From: Aequoribacter sp003520285 | GTDB lineage: Bacteria > Pseudomonadota > Gammaproteobacteria > Pseudomonadales > Halieaceae | Length of the DNA stretch: 47,765 nt | Direction: 5' to 3' | Assembly (NCBI GenBank): GCA_963966765.1 | Contig: CAXAAR010000005.1 | Span: 1 to 47,765, forward strand | Shown: positions 16,387 through 25,779 of the stretch, in pieces | Layout: each line of letters opens with the position of its first letter | Numbering within the stretch: position 1 is the stretch's first letter | Program-made: the position numbers and the translations under genes | Notes under the pieces: generated by a model | Database searches by the model: none | The model's input: the letters and a program-made list of their open reading frames with translations, nothing else | Told to the model about the DNA's origin: nothing

Positions 16387-19300
16387 ATGGCAACCCAACC
16401 GTCGCATCATTTTTTTGATCTTTTGAGCAGCCTGCTGTGGCGGCTTATCGTGACTGTCATTGTGCTACTTGCAGTGTATGTCAGCTTAGGGCGATTGCTG
16501 GCGACTCAAGTCGAGTATTATCGCGAAGATATTCTAGCGACGATCAACGCAGCGATCCCAGGCCAGTTAGAGGTCGACAAACTCACCGCTGATTGGCAGA
16601 CATTTTCGCCGACGCTTGCTCTGGAAGCGGTAACTCTTCGCACCGATGTGCAGACCGAGGGTGGGTCAGTCGTCAGGTTTGATCAGGCCGAGCTCGTGAT
16701 TGATATGTTTTCTTCTGTGCGCTCTGGATTACTGTCCGTATCTGTTCTGACGATTAGCGGTTTAACCATCGATTATGTCCAGGTGCCCCAACAACAAGGG
16801 GGTATTCAGGGGGTCTCGTTCGATCTGCTTCGCAGTAGCTTAGAAACCTTGATGGATAAGACGCGGCGTCTCTCAATTGATGATGCCGAAATCCGTGTGC
16901 TGCAAACCGATAGCACGTACATCATTAATGCTGACTTTGATTATTGGCGCGAAGCCAGCAATCGGCAGCTGAGTATTGCCTTAAAAGATGATCGTGGTGG
17001 CAGCCTTGATCTGCAGGCGGAGGGTGTAGGAAACCCGCTGCGAGTCAACGAGTTTGAGGGTTATGGTTATGGCTATGTTGCGGTGTCCGATAATCCACTC
17101 CTACGTCAGGCCAATCTGCCCTCTTGGCTGACTCATTTGATCGCCGATACAAGGCTTCAAACCGAGATGTATGTGCAAGCAAAACCCAATGACTGGCGAT
17201 TGGGTGGGGATTGGGCAGTAGTAACGAGGGCTCTAGGTGCGCAGAACTTAGAGTCGCGCCCAGAATCTTTAACACTGTCTGGCAGCGTGCGTTGGGATAC
17301 TGATTTTCGGCGGTCTAAGGTAAAGCTTTTCGCTCAGCAACTCGATTCGAAGGGGACTTTGATGGACCTGCCGGTTGCGCATCTAGAGCTGGGTGCCGAT
17401 GAGAGTATTCTCTCGAGTCCTCGTCTTGAATTGGATGCTTTCTTGCGACTGGCCGACGCCATTTCGTCTGATTCGAAGCTGACTCAAAGCCTAGCTTCGC
17501 TCGCGCCCTCAGGTGCGCTTGACGATGTTCGGTTGCACTGGCAGGGTCAAGAGCGACCAAAGGTCGCTGTGACCGCGACTTTGGTGGATATTGGTTTTCG
17601 AGCGGTAGGTAAGCGAGCCGGAGCAACTGGGATATCAGGTGACCTCACCGTGCGCGATAGCAGAGCCTATCTGAGGCTTGATTCTCAGCAGCTCGCACTT
17701 GAACTGCCTGGTGCCTACCCAGATCCGCTCACGCTATATGATTCTAGCGCTGATGTGTATGCCGCATGGGCGGATGAGCGACTCTACCTGCGCTCGGCGA
17801 ATGTCCAAGGTCGAGCCGAGTTGGGTCAGACTCAAGGTAAAATAGCGCTTCGCCTCCCGTGGGTACAGGGCGAGGAAGCGCCAGAAATCGAGTTGCTCAT
17901 TGGGGTAGGCGCGGGGCAGCTGGCCGAACGCGATACTGTGATTCCTAGCACCATTGAGCCATCGCTGGAGCGTTGGTTGCGACAAGCAATCGGTCAAGGC
18001 AAGGCGAGCGATCTGGGCTTGGTATGGCGGGGTTCACTAGCGCAAGCAGGGCGGCAGGATCGTTCGATAGGTTTGTTTGGGCGACTGACAGAGCTTGATG
18101 TGACCTTTTTGCCCGATTGGCCCGCTGTCACTATTCATAGTGGTCAAGTGATCGTGGACGATGCGCACACCAGTGTCTGGGTTGATCAAGCAGAGTTGCC
18201 CAATGTTGGCTTGAGCCAGTTGCGAGGAGAGATATGGCCAGACTCTGATCGAACACCCATGCTGACGCTTGCTACCAATTTTGAAGGGCCTATCGCGGGT
18301 TTAGTACAAGATCTAGAGCAATCCTCGATTGCTCACCTCATCCCCGATATCATCGCTGAGTGGTCAGTCCAAGGCTCTGCCTTGGGCAGCGTAGCTTTGG
18401 AAACGTCGCTGGGGAGCCGCCAGATCCAGCCCGATGTGGCAATTGCTGCTGCGGTACAAGATGTTGCATTTGAGCCCAATCAAGGACTCGTTTTCAGTGA
18501 TTTTGAGGGCAGTATTCAATATTCCACTGCGAGTGGCTTCCATTCTGACGATCTCATCGGCCTGCTCTGGAATAAGCCGATTGAAATTGCCATGACGTCG
18601 ACAGGGCCAATAGACTCCGGCACGCAGCAGACGCAGTTGAGGTTCTCGGGTAGCTCAGATAGTCATGCTTTAGCCTCTTATTTGGGGCTCATTGATCACT
18701 CAGTTCTCAGCGGCACAATGAGGTATGAAGGACAGTTGTTGTTGAGTCAACAAGACGCTGCTCTCTCGATCAGATCAGATCTAACGGGCTTATCCCTAGA
18801 GCTCCCTGAGCCATTGCGAAAGCCAGAGCAGACGAGTTGGCCTACCACTCTAGAGATTGAGCTATCTGATCCCCGATTACCTATGTCGCTGCAGCTCTCT
18901 GATCACGTCAACCTTGCGGCTCATTTGGGCGCTGAGGCCGCTGGGCTCTCAGTAGGCTTAAATCATCCTGCACCGGCCGTTGTGAGTGGACGGGCAATGG
19001 TTACGGGTTCGCTCTCGACCTTCAATCTTGATGACTGGCGGAGTGTCGAGCTGCCTCAGGGTGAGGGAAGCGATTTAGAATGGCAGTTGAATGAGATCGA
19101 GATCGAGAAGCTTATCGCTTTTAATCGCTCGGTCAATGCCCTCACAGTGACCGCGACCGAAATTGCCAATCATTGGACCATAGTAGGTCAGGCCCCTTGG
19201 ATAAGTGCACAGTTAGAGATCGCCGAGGACCCCGGGATGCCTCTGAGCTTGATTGTAACTGACTGGGATCTCGGGACAATGCCTGAACAGCAGGTGAGCT

Positions 19301-20256
19301 CTTCTGCTCTATCATCGGGATTGGGCTCATGGCCACAACTCCAAGCGCGCTTCGATACGATAAGAGATGGAGAGCAGCGCTTGGGTGGTGGTACTTTTAC
19401 TTTGTATCCATCCGACGATCAGCTCAAGCTGGTCTTAACGGAGGGAGATTGGCGCAAGCTTGCGGTAGACACAGAGGACCCCCTGATACTGACCTGGGAT
19501 ATGGGGAACAACGCCTCATCTCAAATCAGCGGTAGTTTGCTGCTCGGTAACGTAGGGCAGGTTCTTGAGGAGTATGGTTATGAATCGGTGTTGCAGAGTC
19601 GTCGCGGTCGGGTCACCATGGATCTGCACTGGCCGGGTGGGCCAGAATTGTTCGAGTTTGCCGGTACTGAGGGAGCGTTAAGCTTAACTCTGAACGACGG
19701 CAAATTTTTAAAGGCGTCTTCTGGTGCTCGTGGCACTTTACGGGTGATTACCATTTTAAATTTCGCCGATATTGTGAACCGTTTGAGTTTGACTCAACTC
19801 TTCGAGTCGGGGGTGCCGTTCGACAAGGTTCAGCTGCGGGCTGATACCCAGCTCGGTCTGATTGATGTCCCCGAGTTGTATGTCAACAGTAGTTCAAGTC
19901 AGTTTCAGTTTGCCGGCAGTGCGAACTTGCTCGATGAGAGTCTGACTGGACGGTTAACAGCAACCTTACCCGTCGCCAATAATTTACCGTGGCTAGCCGC
20001 GCTCACGGGCGGTCTTCCCGCCGCGGCTGGTGTGTATGTCATCAGTAAAATTTTTGAGAAACAAGTAGATAGGTTCTCGAGTGCGGTTTACCAAGTCTCT
20101 GGCACTTGGCAGGAGCCGATTCTAAAGTTCGATCGGCTGTTCGATACTCAATCGGGCCCTGAGCCCAAGAAGACACCAGAGAGTGCCCCAGAAGAAGACA
20201 GCCCTGCAGATGCGGATGGCCCGGCGAGTGAGACGACCGTGCCGGACGGCGCGTAA
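16387..20256 (+). CDS. yhdP: YhdP, AsmA-like bridge-type lipid transport protein
   Basis: A 1289-residue inner-membrane protein projecting into the periplasm. YhdP relatives (TIGR02099 family, AsmA-like) form long beta-grooves thought to carry phospholipid from inner to outer membrane, partly redundant with TamB and YdbH. One N-terminal membrane helix (about 15-38) is followed by an uninterrupted beta-rich chain and a conserved AsmA-like C-terminal domain (GALSLTLNDGKFLK, NFADIVNRLSLTQLF) near 1100-1170. It ends in an acidic Pro/Glu/Asp-rich tail. Length is close to E. coli (1266). In relatives rng separates maf and yhdP; here only 17 bp do. Confidence 0.94.
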   Translation: MATQPSHHFFDLLSSLLWRLIVTVIVLLAVYVSLGRLLATQVEYYREDILATINAAIPGQLEVDKLTADWQTFSPTLALEAVTLRTDVQTEGGSVVRFDQAELVIDMFSSVRSGLLSVSVLTISGLTIDYVQVPQQQGGIQGVSFDLLRSSLETLMDKTRRLSIDDAEIRVLQTDSTYIINADFDYWREASNRQLSIALKDDRGGSLDLQAEGVGNPLRVNEFEGYGYGYVAVSDNPLLRQANLPSWLTHLIADTRLQTEMYVQAKPNDWRLGGDWAVVTRALGAQNLESRPESLTLSGSVRWDTDFRRSKVKLFAQQLDSKGTLMDLPVAHLELGADESILSSPRLELDAFLRLADAISSDSKLTQSLASLAPSGALDDVRLHWQGQERPKVAVTATLVDIGFRAVGKRAGATGISGDLTVRDSRAYLRLDSQQLALELPGAYPDPLTLYDSSADVYAAWADERLYLRSANVQGRAELGQTQGKIALRLPWVQGEEAPEIELLIGVGAGQLAERDTVIPSTIEPSLERWLRQAIGQGKASDLGLVWRGSLAQAGRQDRSIGLFGRLTELDVTFLPDWPAVTIHSGQVIVDDAHTSVWVDQAELPNVGLSQLRGEIWPDSDRTPMLTLATNFEGPIAGLVQDLEQSSIAHLIPDIIAEWSVQGSALGSVALETSLGSRQIQPDVAIAAAVQDVAFEPNQGLVFSDFEGSIQYSTASGFHSDDLIGLLWNKPIEIAMTSTGPIDSGTQQTQLRFSGSSDSHALASYLGLIDHSVLSGTMRYEGQLLLSQQDAALSIRSDLTGLSLELPEPLRKPEQTSWPTTLEIELSDPRLPMSLQLSDHVNLAAHLGAEAAGLSVGLNHPAPAVVSGRAMVTGSLSTFNLDDWRSVELPQGEGSDLEWQLNEIEIEKLIAFNRSVNALTVTATEIANHWTIVGQAPWISAQLEIAEDPGMPLSLIVTDWDLGTMPEQQVSSSALSSGLGSWPQLQARFDTIRDGEQRLGGGTFTLYPSDDQLKLVLTEGDWRKLAVDTEDPLILTWDMGNNASSQISGSLLLGNVGQVLEEYGYESVLQSRRGRVTMDLHWPGGPELFEFAGTEGALSLTLNDGKFLKASSGARGTLRVITILNFADIVNRLSLTQLFESGVPFDKVQLRADTQLGLIDVPELYVNSSSSQFQFAGSANLLDESLTGRLTATLPVANNLPWLAALTGGLPAAAGVYVISKIFEKQVDRFSSAVYQVSGTWQEPILKFDRLFDTQSGPEPKKTPESAPEEDSPADADGPASETTVPDGA

Positions 20257-20294
20257 CACGGGAGGTCTATGATGGGCTTCTCTGCCTGCGTTGT

Positions 20295-20810
20295 CTAGGC
20301 GCGAAAAGTAATCGCCTCGAGCAAGGTGCGATAGAGCTTTCGAAAGGCGACTGGAGGCTCTTGTTGGCTTGTTTCTTTGACCGCCTGCTGCCACAGCGAT
20401 CGAATTTGGGTTCGCTCAGCCTGCGGATATTTGCCAATGAATGCATTAATCGCCGATTGACCTTCTTTTAAAATGGATAAGCGCCAAGCCTCAGCTTGGT
20501 GGTGTTGCTCGGTGGCGGCAGTATCTGTGTCATGCTGCTGGTTGAGCGCTTTTAATATCGGACCAGTATCAACCTGTCGGAGTCGTTTGCCGATGAACTG
20601 AATTTGTCGCTTCTTGCCACTATTTGCTGTGATTCGCCGGGCAAGAGCAATCCCTTCGGCTAGCACGTCGTCGTCGAGAGGAATCTGATCAAGGCGTTTC
20701 TGAGGGAGTTCCACCAGCTCTTTTGCAAGGGTGACCAGCTCGGCCAACTCACGCTTTACTTGGCTTTTACTGGGTTGGTCATCCCAATCATCGTGGTTTT
20801 CATCATGCAT
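20295..20810 (-). CDS. darP: Dual-action ribosomal maturation protein DarP (YjgA)
   Basis: Associates with late 50S precursors and promotes maturation of the peptidyl transferase centre. 171 residues, helical and charged. The N-terminal acidic stretch is followed by SKSQVKRELAELVTLAKELVELP. The ANSGKKRQIQFIGKRLRQVD segment (about 62-81) is a strong family signature. It overlaps the 3' end of mgtE by 8 bp, and converges on yhdP. In relatives it usually neighbours pmbA or tldD, which are absent here. Confidence 0.95.
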   Translation of the reverse strand: MHDENHDDWDDQPSKSQVKRELAELVTLAKELVELPQKRLDQIPLDDDVLAEGIALARRITANSGKKRQIQFIGKRLRQVDTGPILKALNQQHDTDTAATEQHHQAEAWRLSILKEGQSAINAFIGKYPQAERTQIRSLWQQAVKETSQQEPPVAFRKLYRTLLEAITFRA

Positions 20811-22158
20811 AAAAGAATGTCGCTAGGCCAAGAAATGAGAGAAATCCTACAACGTCGGTGACTGTGGTTAAAATGACGCCCCCAGCCAAGGCTGGATCAA
20901 TCCCAATCCGATTGAGGAAAAGTGGAAGTAAGGCTCCCACCAGAGAGGCTGTGATCAGATTAATTACGAGGGCAATCGCGATAACCAATGACAGGGTCCA
21001 ATCATTAAACCAGACTGAAGCGACAATGCCGACAACGGCGGCCCACAATAGTCCGTTCAAAACGCCAACGGCGAGTTCCCGATTGACGAGCCAACTTTGG
21101 TTGTTGCGAGAAATCTGACCGACGGCGATGCCTCGTACGATTACGGTCAATGTTTGTGTTCCTGCAATGCCGCCCATAGAGGCTACGATGGGCATCAGCA
21201 CAGCAAGAGCGACTACTTTCTCGATGGTATCTTGGAATAGATTGATCACCCCTGCGGCGATAAAGGCAGTGATGAGATTAATCCCAAGCCAGAGCGCGCG
21301 ACGTGGCGTGGTTTTAAAAACGGGTGCGAAGGTGTCCTGCTCTTCATCGAGGCCTGCCATCGACATAAAGGAGTGATCGGCATCTTCTCGGATCACGTCT
21401 ACCACGTCGTCGATGGTAATCCGCCCTAACAGCTTACCTTCAGTATCGATCACTGGTGCTGATACCCAGTCATTGCGCTCGAACAGGCGCGCAACTTCGG
21501 TATCGGTCATCTCCGCCGGTATGGCGCTGACATCGGTTACCATCATCTCTCGAACTGACGCTGAGGGATCCGAGACGAGCAAGGTTCGCAAGGGCAGGAG
21601 CCCAATATACTGATCTTGAGTGTTCACAACGATGAGATTGTCGGTCATCGGTGGTATTTCGGAGTGGCGTCGCAGGTAGCGAAGCACAACGTCAAGCGTG
21701 ACTCGGGCGCGGATAGTAATCGCATCGGTAGTCATCAGACCACCGGCAGTATCCTCGGCGTAAGGCAACACGCGCTCGATTCGTGCACGGTCCTGTTGAT
21801 CCATCGAGGCTAGCACTTCCTGAGTCACTGCACCCGGAAGCTGTTGCAGAATGTCGGCGATGTCATCGTCCGCCATCCCCTCGGTCATCGAAGCGACTTC
21901 AGAGGCATCCATCTCGGCAAGGAACTGGCTCTGCAGATCTTCGCTGAGCTCGCCAATGACCTCACCTTCAAGCTCAGTGTCGACCAGTTGCCACAGGAGC
22001 TGGCGGAGCTTGGGTGTTGATGATTCAATTAAATGCGCGACATCCGCTGGGGGCATGTCATTCAGCATGCTACTCACGTCAGCGATGCGCGAGCTATCGC
22101 TCGAGTTCAGTAAAGACTCGAGTTTCTCGTGAGCAACATGGCTGAGTTTTGATGACAT
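20803..22158 (-). CDS. mgtE: Magnesium transporter MgtE
   Basis: Dimeric inner-membrane Mg2+ channel gated by cytoplasmic magnesium. 451 residues in the standard order: an N-terminal MgtE N domain of helical repeats (to about 130), two CBS domains (about 140-265), a plug linker, and five C-terminal membrane helices (about 285-450). The pore motif reads MPIVASMGGIAGTQ, with Ile where the Thermus protein has Asn. AGGGAG lies 9 nt before the ATG. It is co-directional with ptsO 74 bp upstream. I see no Mg2+ riboswitch-like structure in that short gap. Confidence 0.96.
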   Translation of the reverse strand: MSSKLSHVAHEKLESLLNSSDSSRIADVSSMLNDMPPADVAHLIESSTPKLRQLLWQLVDTELEGEVIGELSEDLQSQFLAEMDASEVASMTEGMADDDIADILQQLPGAVTQEVLASMDQQDRARIERVLPYAEDTAGGLMTTDAITIRARVTLDVVLRYLRRHSEIPPMTDNLIVVNTQDQYIGLLPLRTLLVSDPSASVREMMVTDVSAIPAEMTDTEVARLFERNDWVSAPVIDTEGKLLGRITIDDVVDVIREDADHSFMSMAGLDEEQDTFAPVFKTTPRRALWLGINLITAFIAAGVINLFQDTIEKVVALAVLMPIVASMGGIAGTQTLTVIVRGIAVGQISRNNQSWLVNRELAVGVLNGLLWAAVVGIVASVWFNDWTLSLVIAIALVINLITASLVGALLPLFLNRIGIDPALAGGVILTTVTDVVGFLSFLGLATFFYA

Positions 22159-22232
22159 CCGTTGGGGCTCCCTAATAGCGACCGTAGGATACCAGATTTA
22201 GCCATTTCCGGCTTTTGATTTCGTGCGCTTAG

Positions 22233-22505
22233 CTATTCAGGTTCATCAAACCGGTTATCGATGAGAGTTTGCAGAGCCTCGCAGGCGCTGAGCTCATCTT
22301 TGCCGTCGATCTGAAGGGTAAGCACAGTGCCCTTGGCCGCCGCAAGCATCATTACAGCCATGATACTTTTACCGTCAACCAATACCTCGTTGGTGTGCCC
22401 CACTTTAATATCCGACGCGTAGCGTGAGGCGCAGGCGATGAACTTGGCAGCAGCGCGAGCATGCAGCCCGAGCTTATTACTGATGGTGACAGAGGTCTCA
22501 ATCAT
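22233..22505 (-). CDS. ptsO: HPr-family phosphocarrier NPr
   Basis: A 90-residue phosphocarrier of the nitrogen-related PTS, passing phosphate from PtsP (EI-Ntr) to PtsN (EIIA-Ntr). The phosphorylatable His15 sits in KLGLHARAA, and the DGKSIMAVMMLAA helix near 45-57 marks the HPr fold. Location behind rapZ and ptsN in the rpoN cluster identifies it as NPr rather than the sugar-PTS HPr. No PTS sugar transporter is visible in the window. Confidence 0.95.
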   Translation of the reverse strand: MIETSVTISNKLGLHARAAAKFIACASRYASDIKVGHTNEVLVDGKSIMAVMMLAAAKGTVLTLQIDGKDELSACEALQTLIDNRFDEPE

Positions 22506-22512
22506 CTCCGCT

Positions 22513-23388
22513 TCACTCCTCTTTTGAGCTCAGCTCACGATGACGGATATGGGTGTTAGTCATCTGCTCTGAGAAGTGTAAATAGAGTCGTCGAGCCATA
22601 TACACTGAGCGATGCTGGCCACCCGTACATCCAATCGCTATGGTGACGTAACTTCGATTACTTTGCCCATAGGAAGGCAACCACTTTTCAACAAACTGCT
22701 TAATATCTTGATATAGCGCGTCGGTGAGGGGCTGTTGTCCTAGAAACTCGATCACAGCATCGTCGGTGCCGTTCAGGAGTCGAAGTTCCTTTACCCAGTG
22801 TGGGTTGGGTAACATCCTAACGTCGAATACCAAGTCGGCATCAGAGGGGATTCCTTTTTTAAATCCGAATGATTGAAAAAGCAGCGAGAGTTCGCCTTTT
22901 TCTGCGCCAAGCAAACGCTGTCGGATGGTATCGCGCAGTTCATAAATGGTCATATCACTGGTATCGACTACGATAGATGCCAGTTCTAAGATAGGTTCGA
23001 GCAGTTCGCGTTCTTTACCGATCGCATCGGATAAGGTCGTTTTGGTGTTGCTCAACGGATGCTTGCGTCGAGTCTCGCTGTATCGAGTGATCAAGATGGG
23101 GTCAAGGGCATCCAAGTATAGGATGGTGCCGTGGGTCCGTTCGGGAATTGACAGCAGTACGGGCGCTAGGTCACCCATATTCGTCCACGCGTTGCGTGAA
23201 TCAACGCAGACGGCAACCCCTCGGTAGTGCGCAAAATGTGCTTGTTCAATTTCTTGTAATAAGTTCTCTAGCAAGCCTAAAGGCAAATTATCGATACAAT
23301 AAAAGCCTTCGTCTTCCAGCAGGTGCAGGGCGGTACTCTTCCCAGATCCCGAGCGACCACTAATGATAATTAAGGGGCAGTGACTCAC
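22513..23388 (-). CDS. rapZ: RNase adapter / nucleotide-binding protein RapZ
   Basis: In E. coli RapZ senses glucosamine-6-phosphate and delivers the sRNA GlmZ to RNase E, linking to amino-sugar supply for the cell wall. 291 residues. A Walker A GRSGSGKS at 11-18 and the FYCIDNLPLGLL strand define the N-terminal P-loop domain. The C-terminal domain carries GCTGGQHRSVYMA. Start GTG 23388 has GGGAG 6 nt upstream, which lies over the ptsN stop region. No glmY/glmZ RNA is visible here, so whether the sRNA role holds is open. Confidence 0.96.
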   Translation of the reverse strand: MSHCPLIIISGRSGSGKSTALHLLEDEGFYCIDNLPLGLLENLLQEIEQAHFAHYRGVAVCVDSRNAWTNMGDLAPVLLSIPERTHGTILYLDALDPILITRYSETRRKHPLSNTKTTLSDAIGKERELLEPILELASIVVDTSDMTIYELRDTIRQRLLGAEKGELSLLFQSFGFKKGIPSDADLVFDVRMLPNPHWVKELRLLNGTDDAVIEFLGQQPLTDALYQDIKQFVEKWLPSYGQSNRSYVTIAIGCTGGQHRSVYMARRLYLHFSEQMTNTHIRHRELSSKEE

Positions 23389-23390
23389 GG

Positions 23391-23849
23391 CTACTCCCAG
23401 GTATTCACGAGTGTCAGCAGCGACTCAGAGCTTTTGCACTGGCGGACTGCATCACAAAAACGCGGCTGTCGAAAAAGACCTGCCAAGGCTGCTAATGTTG
23501 TGAGATGTTTTTGTTGCTCGTTCTCGGGCACCACTAGCGCAAATATGATATCGACCGGAATGCCGTCTGGCGCATCGAAATCTATCGGTTGATCCAGTGT
23601 AATCAAGACACCAGTGATTTCGTGACAGTGTTCCAACCGAGAATGCGGAATGGCAATGCCCAGGCCCAAACCCGTGCTGCCAAGCTTCTCGCGGCTCATT
23701 AAGCGACTGGCGGTATCTCGCACGGGAAGTGTGTCATCTTCGGCGTATAAGCGTTCAGCAATGTATTCAAACAAACGCTTCTTACTCGATATGGCGATCT
23801 GGGCAGCAGTGCGCTGTTCGCTAAGTAGTGGCGCAATCGTGGTGCTCAT
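23391..23849 (-). CDS. ptsN: PTS IIA-like nitrogen regulatory protein EIIA-Ntr
   Basis: Terminal phosphate acceptor of the nitrogen PTS, regulating potassium transport and sigma-54-linked and other functions by protein contact. 152 residues. The active His69 lies in GIAIPHSRLEH, matching His73 of E. coli. The DFDAPDG and VVPENEQQKHL segments follow, as expected for the PTS EIIA type-2 domain. It is 6 bp from hpf and 2 bp from rapZ, within the canonical rpoN-hpf-ptsN-rapZ-ptsO cluster. Confidence 0.96.
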   Translation of the reverse strand: MSTTIAPLLSEQRTAAQIAISSKKRLFEYIAERLYAEDDTLPVRDTASRLMSREKLGSTGLGLGIAIPHSRLEHCHEITGVLITLDQPIDFDAPDGIPVDIIFALVVPENEQQKHLTTLAALAGLFRQPRFCDAVRQCKSSESLLTLVNTWE

Positions 23850-23855
23850 GCGGAC

Positions 23856-24143
23856 TTAGTGCCTCCGTGCTTTTTCTTTGTGTTTGATCACTTGCCGATC
23901 GAGTTTGTCTGCCAATAAATCAATCGCTGTATACATGTCATCAGATTCTGACGCTGCAAATAGGTCCGCGCCGGCGACGTGAATCGAGGCTTCTGCTTTC
24001 TGCAGCGCTTTCTCAACAATGAGGGTGACTTCGACTTTGGTAATTTGATCACTATGACGCTGCAGTCGTTGCAACTTGGTATCGACATAGTCTCTGAGAG
24101 CATCGGTTAGGTCGACGTGGTGTCCACTGATGGTTAACTGCAT
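23856..24143 (-). CDS. hpf: Short-form ribosome hibernation promoting factor
   Basis: Binds 30S near the A and P sites in stationary phase and promotes 70S/100S hibernation. 95 residues, the short form, without the C-terminal dimerisation domain of long HPF. MQLTISGHHVDLTDALRDYV and the acidic DMYTAIDLLADKLDRQV helix are characteristic, ending in a basic KHKEKARRH tail. AAGGAG is 6 nt before the ATG. Position straight after rpoN is conserved. Confidence 0.96.
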   Translation of the reverse strand: MQLTISGHHVDLTDALRDYVDTKLQRLQRHSDQITKVEVTLIVEKALQKAEASIHVAGADLFAASESDDMYTAIDLLADKLDRQVIKHKEKARRH

Positions 24144-24197
24144 AAACGACTCCTTAATTACGACTTTGAATGGGATTGCCCCAGCTCTGATACTAAC

Positions 24198-25673
24198 CTA
24201 AACCAACCGTTTGCGCTCGTTCGAGGGCGGTATCTGAAGGATATCTCGGTACTTTGCAATCGTCCGACGAGCCACAATGATGTTCTCTTTGGCGAGTAAG
24301 GCAACGATTTTAGAATCGCTGAGCGGCTTCCGCGCATCTTCGTTGGATACCATCTGTTTAATCAGTGCCTTGATAGCGGTAGAGGAGTGCTCACTGCCGT
24401 CGTCATTACTGACGTGACTCGAGAAGAAGTATTTGAGCTCGAAGACACCTCTTGGGGTGTGCATATATTTATTCGTCGTCGCTCGTGAAATTGTCGACTC
24501 ATGCATCTCTACTTGCTCGGCAATTTCACTCAAAATGAGGGGGCGCATTGCGACTTCGCCGAGCTCAAGAAAGGCACGTTGATGCTCTACAATTTTTGAG
24601 GCGACCTTCATTAGGGTCTCATTCCGGCTGAGTAGGCTCTTGAGAAACCACCGCGCTTCTTGCAAGTTGTCTTTCAGATAAGTGTTTTGTTCACTGTTAT
24701 CGGCGCGCTGGATCATACCTGCATACAAATCGTTGATTCGCAAACGCGGTGCGATATCTGGATTCATTTCTACCACCCAACGCCCCTCTCGTTTGCTCAC
24801 AAATACATCGGGGATTGCATACTCGGTTGAGGCGGAGTGAAAGGTGAGCCCGGGGTTTGGGTCGAGCGTCTGAATCAGGCTAATCCCCGCTTTTAATTGA
24901 TCTTCTGTGAGTCGAGCGCGGCGCAATATTTGCTTATAGTCGCCGGCACCAAACTGCGCCATATATCGAGTGAGTAGCAGGTGTGCGATGTCACGGTGAG
25001 GCGTATCCTCGGCCAATTGCCGAAGTTGCAGTAACAGACACTCTTGTAAATCTTTGGCAAATACGCCGGTAGGTTCAAATTGCTGTAAGCCGTGGAGGAC
25101 TGCGATTAGCTCATCAAAATCGACGTCGGCCTCGTCGGCGACCACTTCATAGATTTCCTCGAGATCTGCCGTGAGACGACCGTTCTCGTCGGTGTAGTCT
25201 ATGAGCGTCACCGCAATCATGCGGTCTACCTCGGACCAGCGAGTCAAGTTAAGTTGCCACAGCAAATGCTCTTGCAAGGTGGTATCTGCGGCGCCTTGTT
25301 GCGCGTAGTCGTATTCCGCGGCACCCTCAGCGGTACTAGGTGGAGGGCTGGAGGCTGACGGTAGCAGGTCTTCCCACTGGGTATCCACTGGCAGTTCATC
25401 GGGAATGGATGAGTCCCACTCGTTGGTTTGGCTCTGAGAATCAAGCGCCTCTTGTTCTAGGCTATTCGTTGATCCTTCAGACGATCGAGGGAGATCGGTG
25501 TCTTCAGTTTCTGCAAAGTCCTCTTCTAGCTCGAGGAGAGGATTAGATTCAATCGCTTGCTGAATTTCGAGTTGTAAATCTAGGGTAGAAAGCTGCAGTA
25601 ACTTAATCGCCTGTTGCAGCTGAGGTGTCATGGTCAGCTGTTGACTGAGTTTTAACTGTAGCGACTGCTTCAT
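24198..25673 (-). CDS. rpoN: RNA polymerase sigma-54 factor
   Basis: Sigma factor for -24/-12 promoters that need AAA+ activators, often nitrogen, motility or surface functions. 491 residues in three regions. Region I is Gln/Leu-rich (MKQSLQLKLSQQL through SNPLLELEED, 1-50) and is followed by an acidic region II (about 50-125). Region III has the core-binding domain, a helix-turn-helix (SEIAEQVEMHESTISRAT) and the diagnostic RpoN box ARRTIAKYR near the C-terminus. About 106 bp separate it from lptB; I see no clear terminator there. Confidence 0.97.
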   Translation of the reverse strand: MKQSLQLKLSQQLTMTPQLQQAIKLLQLSTLDLQLEIQQAIESNPLLELEEDFAETEDTDLPRSSEGSTNSLEQEALDSQSQTNEWDSSIPDELPVDTQWEDLLPSASSPPPSTAEGAAEYDYAQQGAADTTLQEHLLWQLNLTRWSEVDRMIAVTLIDYTDENGRLTADLEEIYEVVADEADVDFDELIAVLHGLQQFEPTGVFAKDLQECLLLQLRQLAEDTPHRDIAHLLLTRYMAQFGAGDYKQILRRARLTEDQLKAGISLIQTLDPNPGLTFHSASTEYAIPDVFVSKREGRWVVEMNPDIAPRLRINDLYAGMIQRADNSEQNTYLKDNLQEARWFLKSLLSRNETLMKVASKIVEHQRAFLELGEVAMRPLILSEIAEQVEMHESTISRATTNKYMHTPRGVFELKYFFSSHVSNDDGSEHSSTAIKALIKQMVSNEDARKPLSDSKIVALLAKENIIVARRTIAKYRDILQIPPSNERKRLV

Positions 25674-25779
25674 ACCGAGACCCGCGTTAGCACATCGTCA
25701 GTGTAGCCTCATCTACGTGCTATTCACAAGGGTTGGCTTGGTTTTTGCAGGGTGAAGTTGAACAAGTCTAGAGCTTCGG

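Noticed and set aside
22159..22232. Mg2+ riboswitch upstream of mgtE
   Set aside because: The gap is only 74 nt and shows no M-box-like conserved blocks.
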